Made by a program: the position numbers and the translations under genes. DNA of 64,000 bases from PSRJ01 sp963825305 (GTDB taxonomy: Bacteria; Acidobacteriota; Terriglobia; Bryobacterales; Bryobacteraceae). The stretch covers positions 248,001 to 312,000 of the forward strand of contig CAWGTA010000003.1 of NCBI GenBank assembly GCA_963825305.1. Reading direction: 5' to 3'. Below the pieces are notes generated by a model. The model saw only the letters and a list, made by a program, of their open reading frames with translations. It was not told the origin of the DNA and made no database searches. This document shows, piece after piece, positions 16,964-25,840 of this stretch (its first letter is position 1; every line of letters begins with the position of its first letter).

Positions 16964-18163
16964 TTACTTCGCCATCGCCGGCCGTTCCCCGCTCAGCGCA
17001 TGCTCCGCGGCGGCTACGCCATCTCCCGCGGACCGGTAGCCCTGTTGCTTGAGCGCGGCTTCAAACTCCCGCAGGATCAGCAGTACATTTTCCGCGGTCG
17101 AGCCCTGGCCCATGGTGCCGATGCGGAAGATCTGGCCGGCCAATGGGCCGAACCCGCCGGCGATTTCGATGCCGCGCTCTTCCAGCAAGTATTTCCGCAC
17201 CTTGACCTCGTCAATGCCCTCGGGAACGCGCGGCGTATTCAACGCCCAAAGACGCTGGCCCTCGGCCACGTGCATCCGCAAACCCATGGCTTCGATGCCG
17301 GCAACGAACGCCAGGTGATTGCGGCGGTGGCGCTCCCAGCGCGCTTCCAGGCCTTCTTCGGCAATCAACGCCAAACCCTCCCGGAGCGCGTAGAACATGG
17401 TCGCCGAGGCGGTGTGGTGGTAGCGGTGGCCTTCAAAATACGTGTCCAGCAACAGCAGGTCGAGATACCAGGACGGCACCGGGGCCGTGCGCGCCCTGCG
17501 CCGGTCGAGCGCTCGCGGCGAAACCGTGATCGGCGAAAGGCCCGGCGGGCAGCTCAGGCCCTTTTGCGTGCAACTGTAGGCGATGTCGATGCCGTTCTCA
17601 TCCACCATCACGGGCATGGTACCCAGCGAGGTCACGCAATCGGCAATCACCAGCGCGTCTACTTCGTGCGCGGCTTCGCAAATCGGTTTGGCCTGATTGT
17701 GGACGCCGGTGGAAGTTTCGGCCTGTACGAAGGCGACCACGCGCGGGCGCTCCCGCCGGATGAAATCGCGGGCTTCCTGCGGATCGAATGCCTTGCCCCA
17801 TTCCTTCTCCAGCCGCACCACCTGGGCGCCCTGGCGCCGTGCCATTTCCCCGAGGCGCTCGCCGAAGAAACCATTGGTCAGCAGAGCGAACTTCTGGCCC
17901 GGCTCGGCGAAGTTGGCCACCGCGGCTTCCATTCCCGAGCTGCCGGTGCCCGACATGGCCATGTTGAATTCGTTGTGTGTGGAATAGACATAACCCAGCA
18001 GCGAGCGAATCTGTTCCGTGATTTCGAAGAAGAAGGGGTCCAGGTGACCCACCACGGGCTGCGACATGGCCGCGTAAACGCGGGGAGCGACCATACTGGG
18101 TCCAGGTCCAAAGAGCAGCCGCTGCGGGGCGCGTAGTATAGAAAAGTTCGTCGACGTAGACAT
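16964..18163 (-). CDS. Alanine/serine-glyoxylate aminotransferase family (class V, PLP)
   Basis: A 399-residue fold-type I PLP enzyme. Family marks are LLFGPGPSMVAPRVYAAM at 16-33, GTGSSGMEAAVANF (cofactor phosphate), AETSTGVHN, DCVTSLGTMPV, the Schiff-base lysine in SCTQKGLSCPPGLSP and the C-terminal FRIGTMGQ. This group moves amino groups from alanine or serine to glyoxylate, or acts on purine-derived glyoxylurea (PucG). Substrate choice cannot be read from sequence. It lies 54 bases downstream of the trans-sulfuration gene in the cysS operon direction, which hints at serine/cysteine metabolism. Confidence 0.88.
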   Translation of the reverse strand: MSTSTNFSILRAPQRLLFGPGPSMVAPRVYAAMSQPVVGHLDPFFFEITEQIRSLLGYVYSTHNEFNMAMSGTGSSGMEAAVANFAEPGQKFALLTNGFFGERLGEMARRQGAQVVRLEKEWGKAFDPQEARDFIRRERPRVVAFVQAETSTGVHNQAKPICEAAHEVDALVIADCVTSLGTMPVMVDENGIDIAYSCTQKGLSCPPGLSPITVSPRALDRRRARTAPVPSWYLDLLLLDTYFEGHRYHHTASATMFYALREGLALIAEEGLEARWERHRRNHLAFVAGIEAMGLRMHVAEGQRLWALNTPRVPEGIDEVKVRKYLLEERGIEIAGGFGPLAGQIFRIGTMGQGSTAENVLLILREFEAALKQQGYRSAGDGVAAAEHALSGERPAMAK

Positions 18164-18217
18164 AAATGTTTAGTTTAAGCGGAAGATGAATTGGCTCAGC
18201 CGTTCCCGCCGGCGGCG

Positions 18218-19400
18218 TTAACTTTGGAGAGCCTGGTCGAGATCCTCAATGATATCTTCGGGGGCTTCGATCCCCACGGAGAGCCGCACCAGGTTGTCGC
18301 GGATGCCCATGCGTTCGCGGTGCTTGGGCGATACCTCGCGGTGCGAGCTCATTACCGGGTAGAGCATCATGCTGTGCACATCGCCTAACGAAGTGGCGCG
18401 AACCACCAGCCGGAGCGCGTCCATGAACCGGAAGATTTCCCGGCGGCCGGCGCCTTTCAACTCGAAACTGACGATGGCGCCGTAGAGATTCGGCGGGAAC
18501 AGGCGGCGGATGGTCGCGGCGTCGGGATGCTCCGGGCTTCCCGGGAAATAGACGCGCTCCACTTGCGGATGCGTCGCCAGCCACGAAGCCACGCGGCAGC
18601 CATTGGCGCATTGCCGCTCCATGCGCAGCGGGAATGTTTTGATGCCGCGCATCGTCAGGTAGCTTTCGAACGGACCCAGAATTGGACCGATGGCGCGCGA
18701 GAGCGTCCGCAGGCTTTCGTAATGCTGCTGATCGCTGACCACCACGCCGCCCATCACGTCGCCGTGACCCGCCAGGTATTTCGTCACGCTATGGACGCAG
18801 AAGTTGGCTCCCAGTTCCAGGGGCCGCACCATCAGCGGGTGTGGCGAAGGTGTTATCCACCACCAGTGCGGCGCCGGCCTCGCGGGCGATCTCGGCGATG
18901 CGGTCAATCTGGCCCACACGCAGCAGCGGATTGGAAATTGTTTCGATGAGGATACAGCCGGGCTTGGCTTCGGCCACCGCCACGCGCAGCGCGTCCAGGT
19001 CGCACACATCCACGAAGCGAACCGCCACACCGGTCGGTTCCAGCACGTTCATCAGCAGGCTGACGGTGGCGCCGTAAACCGCGTTCGCCGCCACCACGGA
19101 TTTGCGGCGGTCGGCCAATGCGGTCACCACGGCCATCTGCACCGCAGCCATTCCGGAGGCACAGGCCAGCGCGCCGTGGCCATTCTCCAGAGCCGTCACC
19201 AGCTCTTCCAGCGCGGCGTTGGAGGGGTTCTCGTACCGGCCGTAACAGTAACCCTGCTCCTCCTGAGCGAAGATCCGGTCCAACTGCTCCATCGACTCGT
19301 AGAAGTACGTGGTGGCAGTGTGGATCGGTGTCGTTACCGGGATATGCGCGCCGGCTTTCTTGCGGTCGCCGGCATGGACCGCTTTGGTGTGGATCTTCAC
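18218..19400 (-). CDS. Cys/Met metabolism PLP enzyme (cystathionine synthase/lyase type), frameshifted
   Basis: Trans-sulfuration enzyme of about 393 residues. MKIHTKAVHAGDRKKAGAHI, then YGRYENPSNAALEELVTALE, SGMAAVQM and DNTFATP are in one frame; PLMVRPLELGAN, SVTKYLAGHGD (Schiff-base lysine), VRLSVGIE and DLDQAL follow in another. The break is at about 18837, where CACACCCGCTGATG reads as one C too many; removing one C from the CCC run restores the family sequence. All other residues look sound, so an error or a very recent lesion is likely. It starts two bases after the cysS stop. Cystathionine gamma-synthase, gamma-lyase and methionine gamma-lyase are all possible. Confidence 0.85.
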
Positions 19401-19402
19401 AG

Positions 19403-20806
19403 CTATTTCCTCTTCCAGCGCACTCCTGCCTTGGTGTCCTCCAGAATCACGCCTTGTCCCTGAAGCTGCTCCCGGATCTCGTCGGAGCGGGCGAAGTTCT
19501 TGGCCTTTTTGGCGGCCGTCCGCTCAGCGATGAGCGCCTCCACTTCGGCATCGGCCATGTAGCCGGCTGTCTTGGTGGGCTGAAGGACGTCGAAAACGCG
19601 GTCGAACAGTTCCAGCAGATCGAGCGCGGCTTTGGCATTGCCGGCGCGGAAACCGCCAGCGTCCATGGCGCTATTGGCATCGCGGACGTACTCGAACACC
19701 GCGCCCAGGGCCTCGGCGGTATTCAAGTCGTCATTCATTCCGTCGGTGAAGGCTCTGCAGGCCAGCGCGGTACGGGCTACCAACTTCTCGTCCATACCTT
19801 CGGCAAAACGGTCGGTCTCGAGCCGCAGCTTGAAATTGCGCAGACGATCGATGGCCGTAGCGGCCGACTTCAAGCCGTCGAAGGTGAAGTTGAGTTGCTT
19901 GCGGTATGGCACCGAAGCCAGCAGGTAGCGTATGGCTTCCGGCTGATAGCCGCGCTGGTCCAGCAGATCGCGCAGCGTGAAAAAATTCCCCAGCGACTTG
20001 GACATCTTCTGGCCTTCCACCAGCAGAAACTCCGAGTGGAGCCAGAAGCGCGCGAACGGCTTTCCGGTGAGCGATTCCGACTGCGCAATCTCGTTTTCGT
20101 GGTGCGGAAAGACCAGGTCCACACCGCCCGCGTGAATGTCGAGGGTTTCCCCCAGATACTTAATCGCCATGACGGAGCACTCGATGTGCCAGCCTGGGCG
20201 TCCTGGACCTATGGGCGTCTCCCAGAACCGCTCGCCTTCCTTGGGCGCCTTCCACAGGGCGAAATCGCGCGCATCGGCTTTTTCGTACTCATCCACGTCC
20301 ACACGCGCTCCGGCGATGTTACCGCTGAAATCGTTGTGCGACAGCTTGCCATAGCCGGGGAAAGTGGATATCCGAAAGTACACGGAGCCGTCGCTCACAT
20401 AGGTATGATTAGTCCGGCCCAATTGGCCGATGGCGTCCACCATTTCGCCGATGTGCTCGGTGGCCTTCGCCAGGTGCTCGGGTGGCTCCAGACGCAACTT
20501 CCGGCAGTCGTCCAGAAACGCCTGGGTGTAAATTGCGGTGTAGTCCTCCAGGGACTGATGTTGCGCCGCGGCGTTGCGGATAATCTTGTCGTCCACGTCC
20601 GTGATATTCATCACGTGATCGAGCCGGAAACCACTGGCACGCAACCACTTGCGGAGGATATCGACAAAAGTGAAAGTCCGGAAGTTACCGATGTGCGCAA
20701 AGTCGTAGACGGTTGGCCCGCAGGTGTACATGCGGACCGTGTTGTCGTGGGCCGGGGAGAATTCCTCGACCTGCTGTGACAACGTATTGTAGAAGTGCAA
20801 CGTCAT
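19403..20806 (-). CDS. cysS: Cysteinyl-tRNA synthetase
   Basis: Charges tRNA-Cys. The 467-residue class I enzyme has MYTCGPTVYDFAHIGNFRTF near residue 26 (zinc Cys and HIGH-type HIGN), GWHIECSVMA with the zinc ligands, GGVDLVFPHHENEIAQSE and the KMSKSLGNF loop. The start at MTLHFYNTL is chosen because it matches the common N-terminus of the family; longer in-frame starts add unrelated residues. It heads an operon with the trans-sulfuration enzyme and probably the aminotransferase, which links cysteine supply with its use. Confidence 0.96.
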   Translation of the reverse strand: MTLHFYNTLSQQVEEFSPAHDNTVRMYTCGPTVYDFAHIGNFRTFTFVDILRKWLRASGFRLDHVMNITDVDDKIIRNAAAQHQSLEDYTAIYTQAFLDDCRKLRLEPPEHLAKATEHIGEMVDAIGQLGRTNHTYVSDGSVYFRISTFPGYGKLSHNDFSGNIAGARVDVDEYEKADARDFALWKAPKEGERFWETPIGPGRPGWHIECSVMAIKYLGETLDIHAGGVDLVFPHHENEIAQSESLTGKPFARFWLHSEFLLVEGQKMSKSLGNFFTLRDLLDQRGYQPEAIRYLLASVPYRKQLNFTFDGLKSAATAIDRLRNFKLRLETDRFAEGMDEKLVARTALACRAFTDGMNDDLNTAEALGAVFEYVRDANSAMDAGGFRAGNAKAALDLLELFDRVFDVLQPTKTAGYMADAEVEALIAERTAAKKAKNFARSDEIREQLQGQGVILEDTKAGVRWKRK

Positions 20807-21025
20807 AAAAGGGCAGGGAGTTTTCATGGTACCAAACCGGGCCACAGCAACGCGTTCCAGCAGGCTCAAGTGGGGCTAGGCAGAATGGTAAGACCCGTAA
20901 CCCTTTGACCCGGTAAAAAGTACGTGCTGAGGCCTGATTTCGCATTGAAATCGGCGCTTTCTCAACAGTGGTCGGTGGTGGAGCGTGAATTGCTTCAAGC
21001 AAGCCTTCAGACAGGGAAAAAGCCT

Positions 21026-21373
21026 ATGGATAGCACGTTTGGCAATCGGAGACAGGCTCAGCGGTTCAACCTTCGACTGAATTTGCGTTACCGCGTTTCC
21101 GAGAAGGGCATCGAGCACCGGTGGAGTGCGGGAACCACGCGGGACTTGAGCCGGGAAGGGCTCGGCATTAAGCCGCGCCGTGCCCTGTCGGTAGGTTCGC
21201 ATATTGAGATCCGCATCGACTGGCCAGCCCGGTACGAGTCGGTCCATCCCGTAGAACTCCAGATCACAGGTTTCGTGATCCGCAGCGAAAACGGCCGCGC
21301 GGCCGTCCGCATCAGTTCCCATCGGTTCCTGGTCCACGATGGTGACGCCCAGTCGTTGGGTAAGACCGCCTAG
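21026..21373 (+). CDS. PilZ-domain protein (putative cyclic-di-GMP receptor)
   Basis: A 115-residue single-domain protein with the two c-di-GMP contacts of PilZ: a basic N-terminal stretch NRRQAQRFNLRLNLRY and TRDLSREGLGI, a D/NxSxxG-type motif. It is probably a cytoplasmic c-di-GMP effector acting on motility or exopolysaccharide. The 219-base gap to cysS holds two small palindromes (GATTTC-GAAATC at 20936 and TTGCTTCAAGCAA at 20991) whose role is unknown; a longer in-frame start at 20924 would run through them. AGGGAAAAAG lies just before the ATG as a loose ribosome site. Confidence 0.82.
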   Translation: MDSTFGNRRQAQRFNLRLNLRYRVSEKGIEHRWSAGTTRDLSREGLGIKPRRALSVGSHIEIRIDWPARYESVHPVELQITGFVIRSENGRAAVRISSHRFLVHDGDAQSLGKTA

Positions 21374-21378
21374 GGTCG

Positions 21379-21496
21379 AACCTCCGCTTTCTGACGGGCG
21401 CGGTTTGGGAACACACCGTAACGCGCCCGCCTTCACTTCGTAACCGTCCACATCGCATGTGCTTTACCGAGCCGCGACCGTCAGGGAGCGGAGGTT
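21379..21496. repeat. Long imperfect palindrome with family C core
   Basis: The ends AACCTCCGCT and AGCGGAGGTT are exact inverted repeats 118 bases apart. Inside are GGGCGCG paired with CGCGCCC and a family C unit (ACCGAGCCGCGACC). The same end sequences occur as a 31-base hairpin at 28939, so this copy looks like the short element with an internal insertion, or a miniature mobile element. Confidence 0.6.
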
Positions 21497-21519
21497 CTGC
21501 TATCCTGATGGCCTAGTTC

Positions 21520-22155
21520 GTGCCCCCAAGCGCCCGAGTCCTTCTCACCATCGGCTATACCGCTCTCCTGTGCCACGCGCAGAGCACCCAAGGCATCATT
21601 TCCGGCCGCATCACGGACTCGGTTACCGGAAAGGCCCTCGCCAACGCGGCGGTGAGTTGCCGTAATCTCCGGGAGCCTTTCGAAGACGATCCGGACCTGC
21701 TCGACGCCAGGCACAATCTGGCCCTGGCCCTGTCCGCCAAACACGCGTCGCCCGAAGCCGAGATGCTGTGGCGTACCGTGCTGACGGCCGATCCGGCCCA
21801 TCTGCCCGCGCGGCTGGCATTGGCTGAGTACCTTTTACGGGAAAGGCGCTTTGAGGAAGCTGTGGAACAATATCGCTTGCTCCTGGAAACGCGGCCGGAT
21901 TTCACCGGCGCGCGCGCCGACTTCGCGGAAGCGCTGGTGTCCTCAGGGCGGAAGGCGGACGCTCTGGCGCAGTTACAACTGGTCGATAAGGCTTCGCCGA
22001 ATGATCCTTCCATTTTGGAGAAGATGGGGGACTTGCAGGTGTCCTTGAACCAAACCTCCGAGGCCAAGGCCCTATACGAAGCTGCCGCCGCTTTTGCGCA
22101 GGACTCAAAAACACGCCGGCGGATCAGGCGCAAGTTGGCCCAGATAGCGGCATAG
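21520..22155 (+). CDS. Secreted TPR protein with a truncated carboxypeptidase-regulatory-like N-terminus
   Basis: GTG start; 211 residues. A short hydrophobic signal (VLLTIGYTALLCHA) is followed by QGIISGRITDSVTGKALANA, the opening strand of a CarboxypepD_reg/Cna-B type domain, but the domain stops after about 30 residues and jumps to TPR helices (LDARHNLALALSAKHASPEA, AEYLLRERRFEEAVEQYRLL, ILEKMGDLQVSLNQTSEAKA). This looks like a deletion fusion between two genes or a trimmed modular protein. No neighbour suggests a function. Confidence 0.65.
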   Translation: MPPSARVLLTIGYTALLCHAQSTQGIISGRITDSVTGKALANAAVSCRNLREPFEDDPDLLDARHNLALALSAKHASPEAEMLWRTVLTADPAHLPARLALAEYLLRERRFEEAVEQYRLLLETRPDFTGARADFAEALVSSGRKADALAQLQLVDKASPNDPSILEKMGDLQVSLNQTSEAKALYEAAAAFAQDSKTRRRIRRKLAQIAA

Positions 22156-22256
22156 CTCTAAAGAGAAGGGCACGAACAGCCGTTTTTGTTGGAAATGTCC
22201 ACACTTTGTAGTATTTCCCCCTTCCCCTTCAGTGGTAATGGCCTTAATATGTGTGC

Positions 22257-22694
22257 ATGAAGAGTTTCACACCTCAATATCTCCTGTTAGGGCTTGCCCT
22301 AATGTTCGGCCCTGTCGCCGCCGTCGCGGCAGATACGCCGACGAAGACGATTAAGACCGTTCCGGTGCGCGATACGCAGACCCTGGATGGCAAGGCCATG
22401 TTCCACGAGTACTGCGCCGTATGCCACGGGGATGATGGGAAGGGGAACGGGCCGGCCGCCGACGCCTTGAAAAAGGGGCCCGCGGACCTGACCCAGGTCG
22501 CCCGCAAAAACGGCGGGGCGTTTCCCGAGATCAAAGTGCAGCGGATGATCACCGGCGAAGACGACGTGGCCGCACACGGCAACCGTGCCATGCCCATTTG
22601 GGGAAATATTTTCCGTTCCCTGAGCAACAAGGAAGGCGAAACCCTGCGCGTGAATGCCCTGATGAAGTACGTGGAGGGCCTGCAAGCCAAGTAG
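22257..22694 (+). CDS. Secreted c-type cytochrome, single haem
   Basis: A 145-residue exported protein: signal peptide (YLLLGLALMFGPVAAVAA), one haem motif CAVCH, a spacer rich in Gly/Lys (GDDGKGNGPAADALKKGPAD) and the axial Met in RAMPIWG. It is probably a periplasmic electron carrier. ATG 22257 is preferred; a GTG two codons earlier is in frame. TAATAT at 22245-22250 lies six bases before the ATG, the leaderless spacing seen elsewhere in the window. No oxidase or reductase genes are adjacent. Confidence 0.85.
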   Translation: MKSFTPQYLLLGLALMFGPVAAVAADTPTKTIKTVPVRDTQTLDGKAMFHEYCAVCHGDDGKGNGPAADALKKGPADLTQVARKNGGAFPEIKVQRMITGEDDVAAHGNRAMPIWGNIFRSLSNKEGETLRVNALMKYVEGLQAK

Positions 22695-22788
22695 GTGCCG
22701 CCCATAGACCGTGGGAGCGCCGGGCGTTCTTTTCCGCAGGCGCTCAACCCGGCCCATTGCGATGGCAATTTTGAGTCACACCGCGATG

Positions 22789-22800
22789 TAGAATGGCTTC
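22789..22800 (+). promoter_or_regulatory. Probable leaderless promoter of lepB
   Basis: TAGAAT at 22789-22794 is followed by six bases and then the ATG of lepB, the same spacing as at fabD. No Shine-Dalgarno is present. Confidence 0.45.
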
Positions 22801-23571
22801 ATGATTGGTAGACTCCGATCCTGGTGGAGCCGCCTCCCACGAGGGCCCGTGAGCCGGGGCTTTGTAGCCGAATGGGCGGTCAACATTATCTTCCTGCTTT
22901 TCTGCTGGACCTCCCTGTTGCAGGCTTATGTGATTCCATCGGGATCCATGGAAGGCACGCTGCTGGTGGGAGACCACCTTTTTGTCGACCGGCTGACGTA
23001 CGCGCCAGCAGATGCGATTAGTAAGCACCTGCTGCCGTACCGCGACGTGCGGCGCGGCGACGTTATTGTCTTCCGCTCGCCGGTCGAGAACATAACTCTG
23101 GTGAAACGGGCCATTGGCGTACCTGGCGACCACATCCGGCTATTCCACAAACAACTCATCCTGAACGGCAAACCAACCGACGAACCGTACGCGCGCCATA
23201 TCGATGACAACTTCGACCCGTACCGCGACGACTTCCCCTCTGCCTCACCGCCTGGCCTGCACCCGCGCGCGATGCAGATGCTTTTGGCGGACGTGGTCAA
23301 CGGCGAACTGATCGTGCCCCCCGGGTTCGTCTTCGCCATGGGCGATAACCGCGAGAACTCCAATGACAGCCGTTTCTGGGGCCTGGTCCCGCGCGAAAAC
23401 ATTGAGGGCACGCCGGTGGTGATTTACTGGTCATTCGATGCGCCCACCGAAGACTTGATCAATCCGAATATCGGGATCGATCACGTGGTGGACGTGGCCA
23501 TCCATTTCTTCACCAAGACACGCTGGGGGCGGACTTTCCACCTGGTGCGCGGGTATCCGCTGGGATCGTAA
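22801..23571 (+). CDS. lepB: Signal peptidase I
   Basis: Membrane serine protease that removes Sec and Tat signal peptides. A 256-residue protein with one N-terminal membrane segment (AVNIIFLLFCWTSLLQAYVI), catalytic Ser49 in IPSGSME, catalytic Lys102 in LVKRAIGVPGD, and conserved MGDNRENSNDSRFWG. Ser/Lys spacing and length are normal. It stands alone, with a cytochrome upstream and a family C repeat downstream. Confidence 0.94.
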   Translation: MIGRLRSWWSRLPRGPVSRGFVAEWAVNIIFLLFCWTSLLQAYVIPSGSMEGTLLVGDHLFVDRLTYAPADAISKHLLPYRDVRRGDVIVFRSPVENITLVKRAIGVPGDHIRLFHKQLILNGKPTDEPYARHIDDNFDPYRDDFPSASPPGLHPRAMQMLLADVVNGELIVPPGFVFAMGDNRENSNDSRFWGLVPRENIEGTPVVIYWSFDAPTEDLINPNIGIDHVVDVAIHFFTKTRWGRTFHLVRGYPLGS

Positions 23572-23591
23572 CCGCTGCCGACTAACCCCCG

Positions 23592-23616
23592 CTTCCTCAC
23601 GGTCGCGGCTCGGTAA
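23592..23616. repeat. Family C unit
   Basis: CTTCCTCACGGTCGCGGCTC followed by GGTAA, then a degenerate inverted partner (GCGCGCGGCTCAG) about 30 bases on. It lies in the 105-base convergent gap after lepB; nothing else is seen there. Confidence 0.5.
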
Positions 23617-23676
23617 CGCCGTTTCCGGGCCGCGAGTGTAACGCGCGCGGCTCAGAAACGCGTCAGAGGCTAAACC

Positions 23677-24708
23677 CTACAACGAAAAAACTTTTTCCGC
23701 ATTATAGCGGTATAGCTTCTCTTTGTCCGTTTCGCTGATCGGCAGATCGTCGGTGACCTTCACTTCCTCGGGCACATATTGGTAAGGGTAGTCCATCGCG
23801 TACAGCACGCGGTCCATGCCGAACAGCGATTGCGCGAACAGGATCACCGGCTCCCAAGCCATGCCGCTGGTTGTGTAATAAAAGTTTTCTTTCAGGTAAT
23901 CGCTGGGCTTCTCGGCTAACTTCCCCACGCGCGGATGCCGGCCGGCCGCCACCATTCTGCCGTGCATGAAATCGATGCGAAACATCCAGTAGGGCAGCGC
24001 TTCGCCCAGGTGCCCCACCACCATACGCAGCCCGGGGAACCTGTCGAAGACGCCGCTGGTAATGATGCGCAGCATGTGCAGGCCGGTTTCCACACCGAAT
24101 CCGAAAACGGCGCCATCCAGGCCGGCTTCTTTAAACGGGGCGATCATGGCGGCCGAGGGAGTCGTGGGATGCAGGTAGACGGGTACGCGGAGCGCTTCGG
24201 CGGCTTCGAAAATCGGCCAGAACTTGGGGTCGTCGAGGTACTCGCCTTGTGTATGGGAGTTGACGATGGCGCCCTTCAACCCCAGTTTCTTGACTGCGCG
24301 TTCCAGTTCCTTGGCGGCACCGGCCGCATCCTGAGGCGCGATTGCCGCTAAGCCCGCAAAACGCTCCGGATACTTGCGGATGGCATCGGCTAGCTGATCG
24401 TTGTATGACGTCGCCAGTCCGGTGGCGGTATCGGCGTCGAAGACCTGCACACCCGGAGCAGTCAAGGACAGAATCTGCCTGGCGATGCCACTGGCGTCCA
24501 TATCCGCAATGCGCCCCGCACCGATATCTTGAATCCTGGTGGCTAGGGCAGTGGCAGCGGCGCTCTTACCCAGGTAGTGTCCCCACAAGCTGAGGAAACC
24601 GGGATCGGTATTTGATGAATCGGCCAGCAGTTTTTGATAACGCTGCAGCAGTTCCGGCGGGGCATAAGCTTCCTCGGCGGCGAGGCGATAGTAGGATTGC
24701 GGATTCAT
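23677..24708 (-). CDS. Amidohydrolase-2 family metal hydrolase/decarboxylase
   Basis: A 343-residue TIM-barrel protein related to ACMSD and 2,3-dihydroxybenzoate decarboxylase. LAAEEAYAPPEL at 9-20 replaces the usual HxH by E-E-A as in the decarboxylase branch; ARQILSLTAPGVQ, LKGAIVNSHTQGEYLDDPKF, VYLHPTTP and VVGHLGEALPYW follow, and YAMDYPYQY supplies the late metal Asp. No signal peptide. The substrate is unknown but aromatic acid decarboxylation is likely. It is divergent from the second NHL gene across 42 bases. The start at MNPQSYYRL is judged from the family N-terminus. Confidence 0.85.
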   Translation of the reverse strand: MNPQSYYRLAAEEAYAPPELLQRYQKLLADSSNTDPGFLSLWGHYLGKSAAATALATRIQDIGAGRIADMDASGIARQILSLTAPGVQVFDADTATGLATSYNDQLADAIRKYPERFAGLAAIAPQDAAGAAKELERAVKKLGLKGAIVNSHTQGEYLDDPKFWPIFEAAEALRVPVYLHPTTPSAAMIAPFKEAGLDGAVFGFGVETGLHMLRIITSGVFDRFPGLRMVVGHLGEALPYWMFRIDFMHGRMVAAGRHPRVGKLAEKPSDYLKENFYYTTSGMAWEPVILFAQSLFGMDRVLYAMDYPYQYVPEEVKVTDDLPISETDKEKLYRYNAEKVFSL

Positions 24709-24750
24709 TGGTGAAGATCCATGTGGCCCGCTCATTATATGATGCTTGGC
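24709..24750. promoter_or_regulatory. Compact divergent promoter region
   Basis: Forty-two bases separate two divergent start codons. TATGAT at 24738-24743 lies seven bases before the plus-strand ATG, again a leaderless spacing. No clear -10 is seen for the minus-strand gene. Confidence 0.4.
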
Positions 24751-25827
24751 ATGACGAAAGCGGCGGTTGTTCTTCTGACTCTGGCTGCGTCGCTCCCGGC
24801 TGCCACCGTCACCACGCTTGCCGGCGACGGCACTGGGTCGTACTCCGATACCCAGGTGAACAATCCCTACGGAGCGGCGATCGGTCCCGATGGTGCGCTT
24901 TACTTTTGCGATCTGGGCAACCAGCGGGTGCGGCGGCTGGATCTGGCCACGAAACATTTGACCACGATCGCCGGCAACGGGCAGCGCGGGTATCGCGGCG
25001 ACGGCGGGCCGGCTGTCGAGGCGTCGCTCTCTGCGCCCCATGAATTGACCTTCGATGCCAATGGCGACCTGTTCTTCGCCGAGCGCGACAACCATGTCAT
25101 TCGCAAGGTGAATCTGAAGACGGGTGTGATCTCTACTGTCGCCGGAACCGGTATGCCGGGGTTCAGTGGCGACGGCGGTCCCGCGGCCAACGCCCAACTG
25201 CGCCAGCCGCATTGCATTCTCCACCTGCGGGACGGCTCTTTCTTGATTTGCGATCTCGGGAACCATCGGATTCGGCGCCTGGATCCGAAGACGGGGCTGA
25301 TCGACACCTATGCCGGCACGGGAGAGCCGCAGCCTACTCCGGAGGGCGCGCCCGTTCACGGCACGCCGTTGAGCGGTCCGCGCACGCTCGCCATGGCTCC
25401 CAACGGGGATTTGTATCTGGCGCTGCGCGAAGGCAACGCGATCTACCGCATCGATGCGAAAACGCAAACCTATCATCATGTAGCGGGAACCGGTGAGCAA
25501 GGCTTCAGCGGAGATGGCGGCCCGGCGTTAAACGCCCGCTTCGGCGGAACGGTAACCGGGCCGGCCGCGCGACTCGCCGGACCGAAGGGACTCGCCTTCG
25601 CCACGGGCAATATCCTCTATGTAGCCGATACCGAGAGCAACGCCATCCGGCGCATCGATCTGAAGAGCGGAATCATTTCGACGGTTCTGGGGACAGGCGA
25701 ACTGGGCGATGGTCCGGAGCCGGACCCGCTCCGCTGCAAGTTGAATCGCCCGCACGGGGTACTCTTCGCGAATGGCGTGCTTTACGTTTCCGATAGCGAG
25801 GCGCACCGGATACGCGTGCTTCGGTAA
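24751..25827 (+). CDS. Secreted NHL-repeat beta-propeller protein
   Basis: A 358-residue protein with a signal peptide (AAVVLLTLAASLPAATV) and about six NHL units (YFCDLGNQRVRRLD, FFAERDNHVIRKVN, LICDLGNHRIRRLD, YLALREGNAIYRID, YVADTESNAIRRID, YVSDSEAHRIRVLR), a full single propeller. It shares the GFSGDGGPA linkers of the larger protein at 9339 but has no TIGR03437 domain. The start at MTKAAV is preferred over earlier in-frame ATGs on promoter spacing and signal peptide. Its stop is 13 bases from the convergent YfiR stop. Confidence 0.87.
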   Translation: MTKAAVVLLTLAASLPAATVTTLAGDGTGSYSDTQVNNPYGAAIGPDGALYFCDLGNQRVRRLDLATKHLTTIAGNGQRGYRGDGGPAVEASLSAPHELTFDANGDLFFAERDNHVIRKVNLKTGVISTVAGTGMPGFSGDGGPAANAQLRQPHCILHLRDGSFLICDLGNHRIRRLDPKTGLIDTYAGTGEPQPTPEGAPVHGTPLSGPRTLAMAPNGDLYLALREGNAIYRIDAKTQTYHHVAGTGEQGFSGDGGPALNARFGGTVTGPAARLAGPKGLAFATGNILYVADTESNAIRRIDLKSGIISTVLGTGELGDGPEPDPLRCKLNRPHGVLFANGVLYVSDSEAHRIRVLR

Positions 25828-25840
25828 GGGCGCCGAGAGC

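Noticed and set aside
17000..18136. 378-codon plus-strand frame opposite the aminotransferase
   Set aside because: Shadow of a real PLP enzyme; the composition is His/Arg-rich without domains.
19118..20779. 553-codon plus-strand frame opposite cysS
   Set aside because: It is antisense to an unmistakable cysteinyl-tRNA synthetase and to the start of the next gene.
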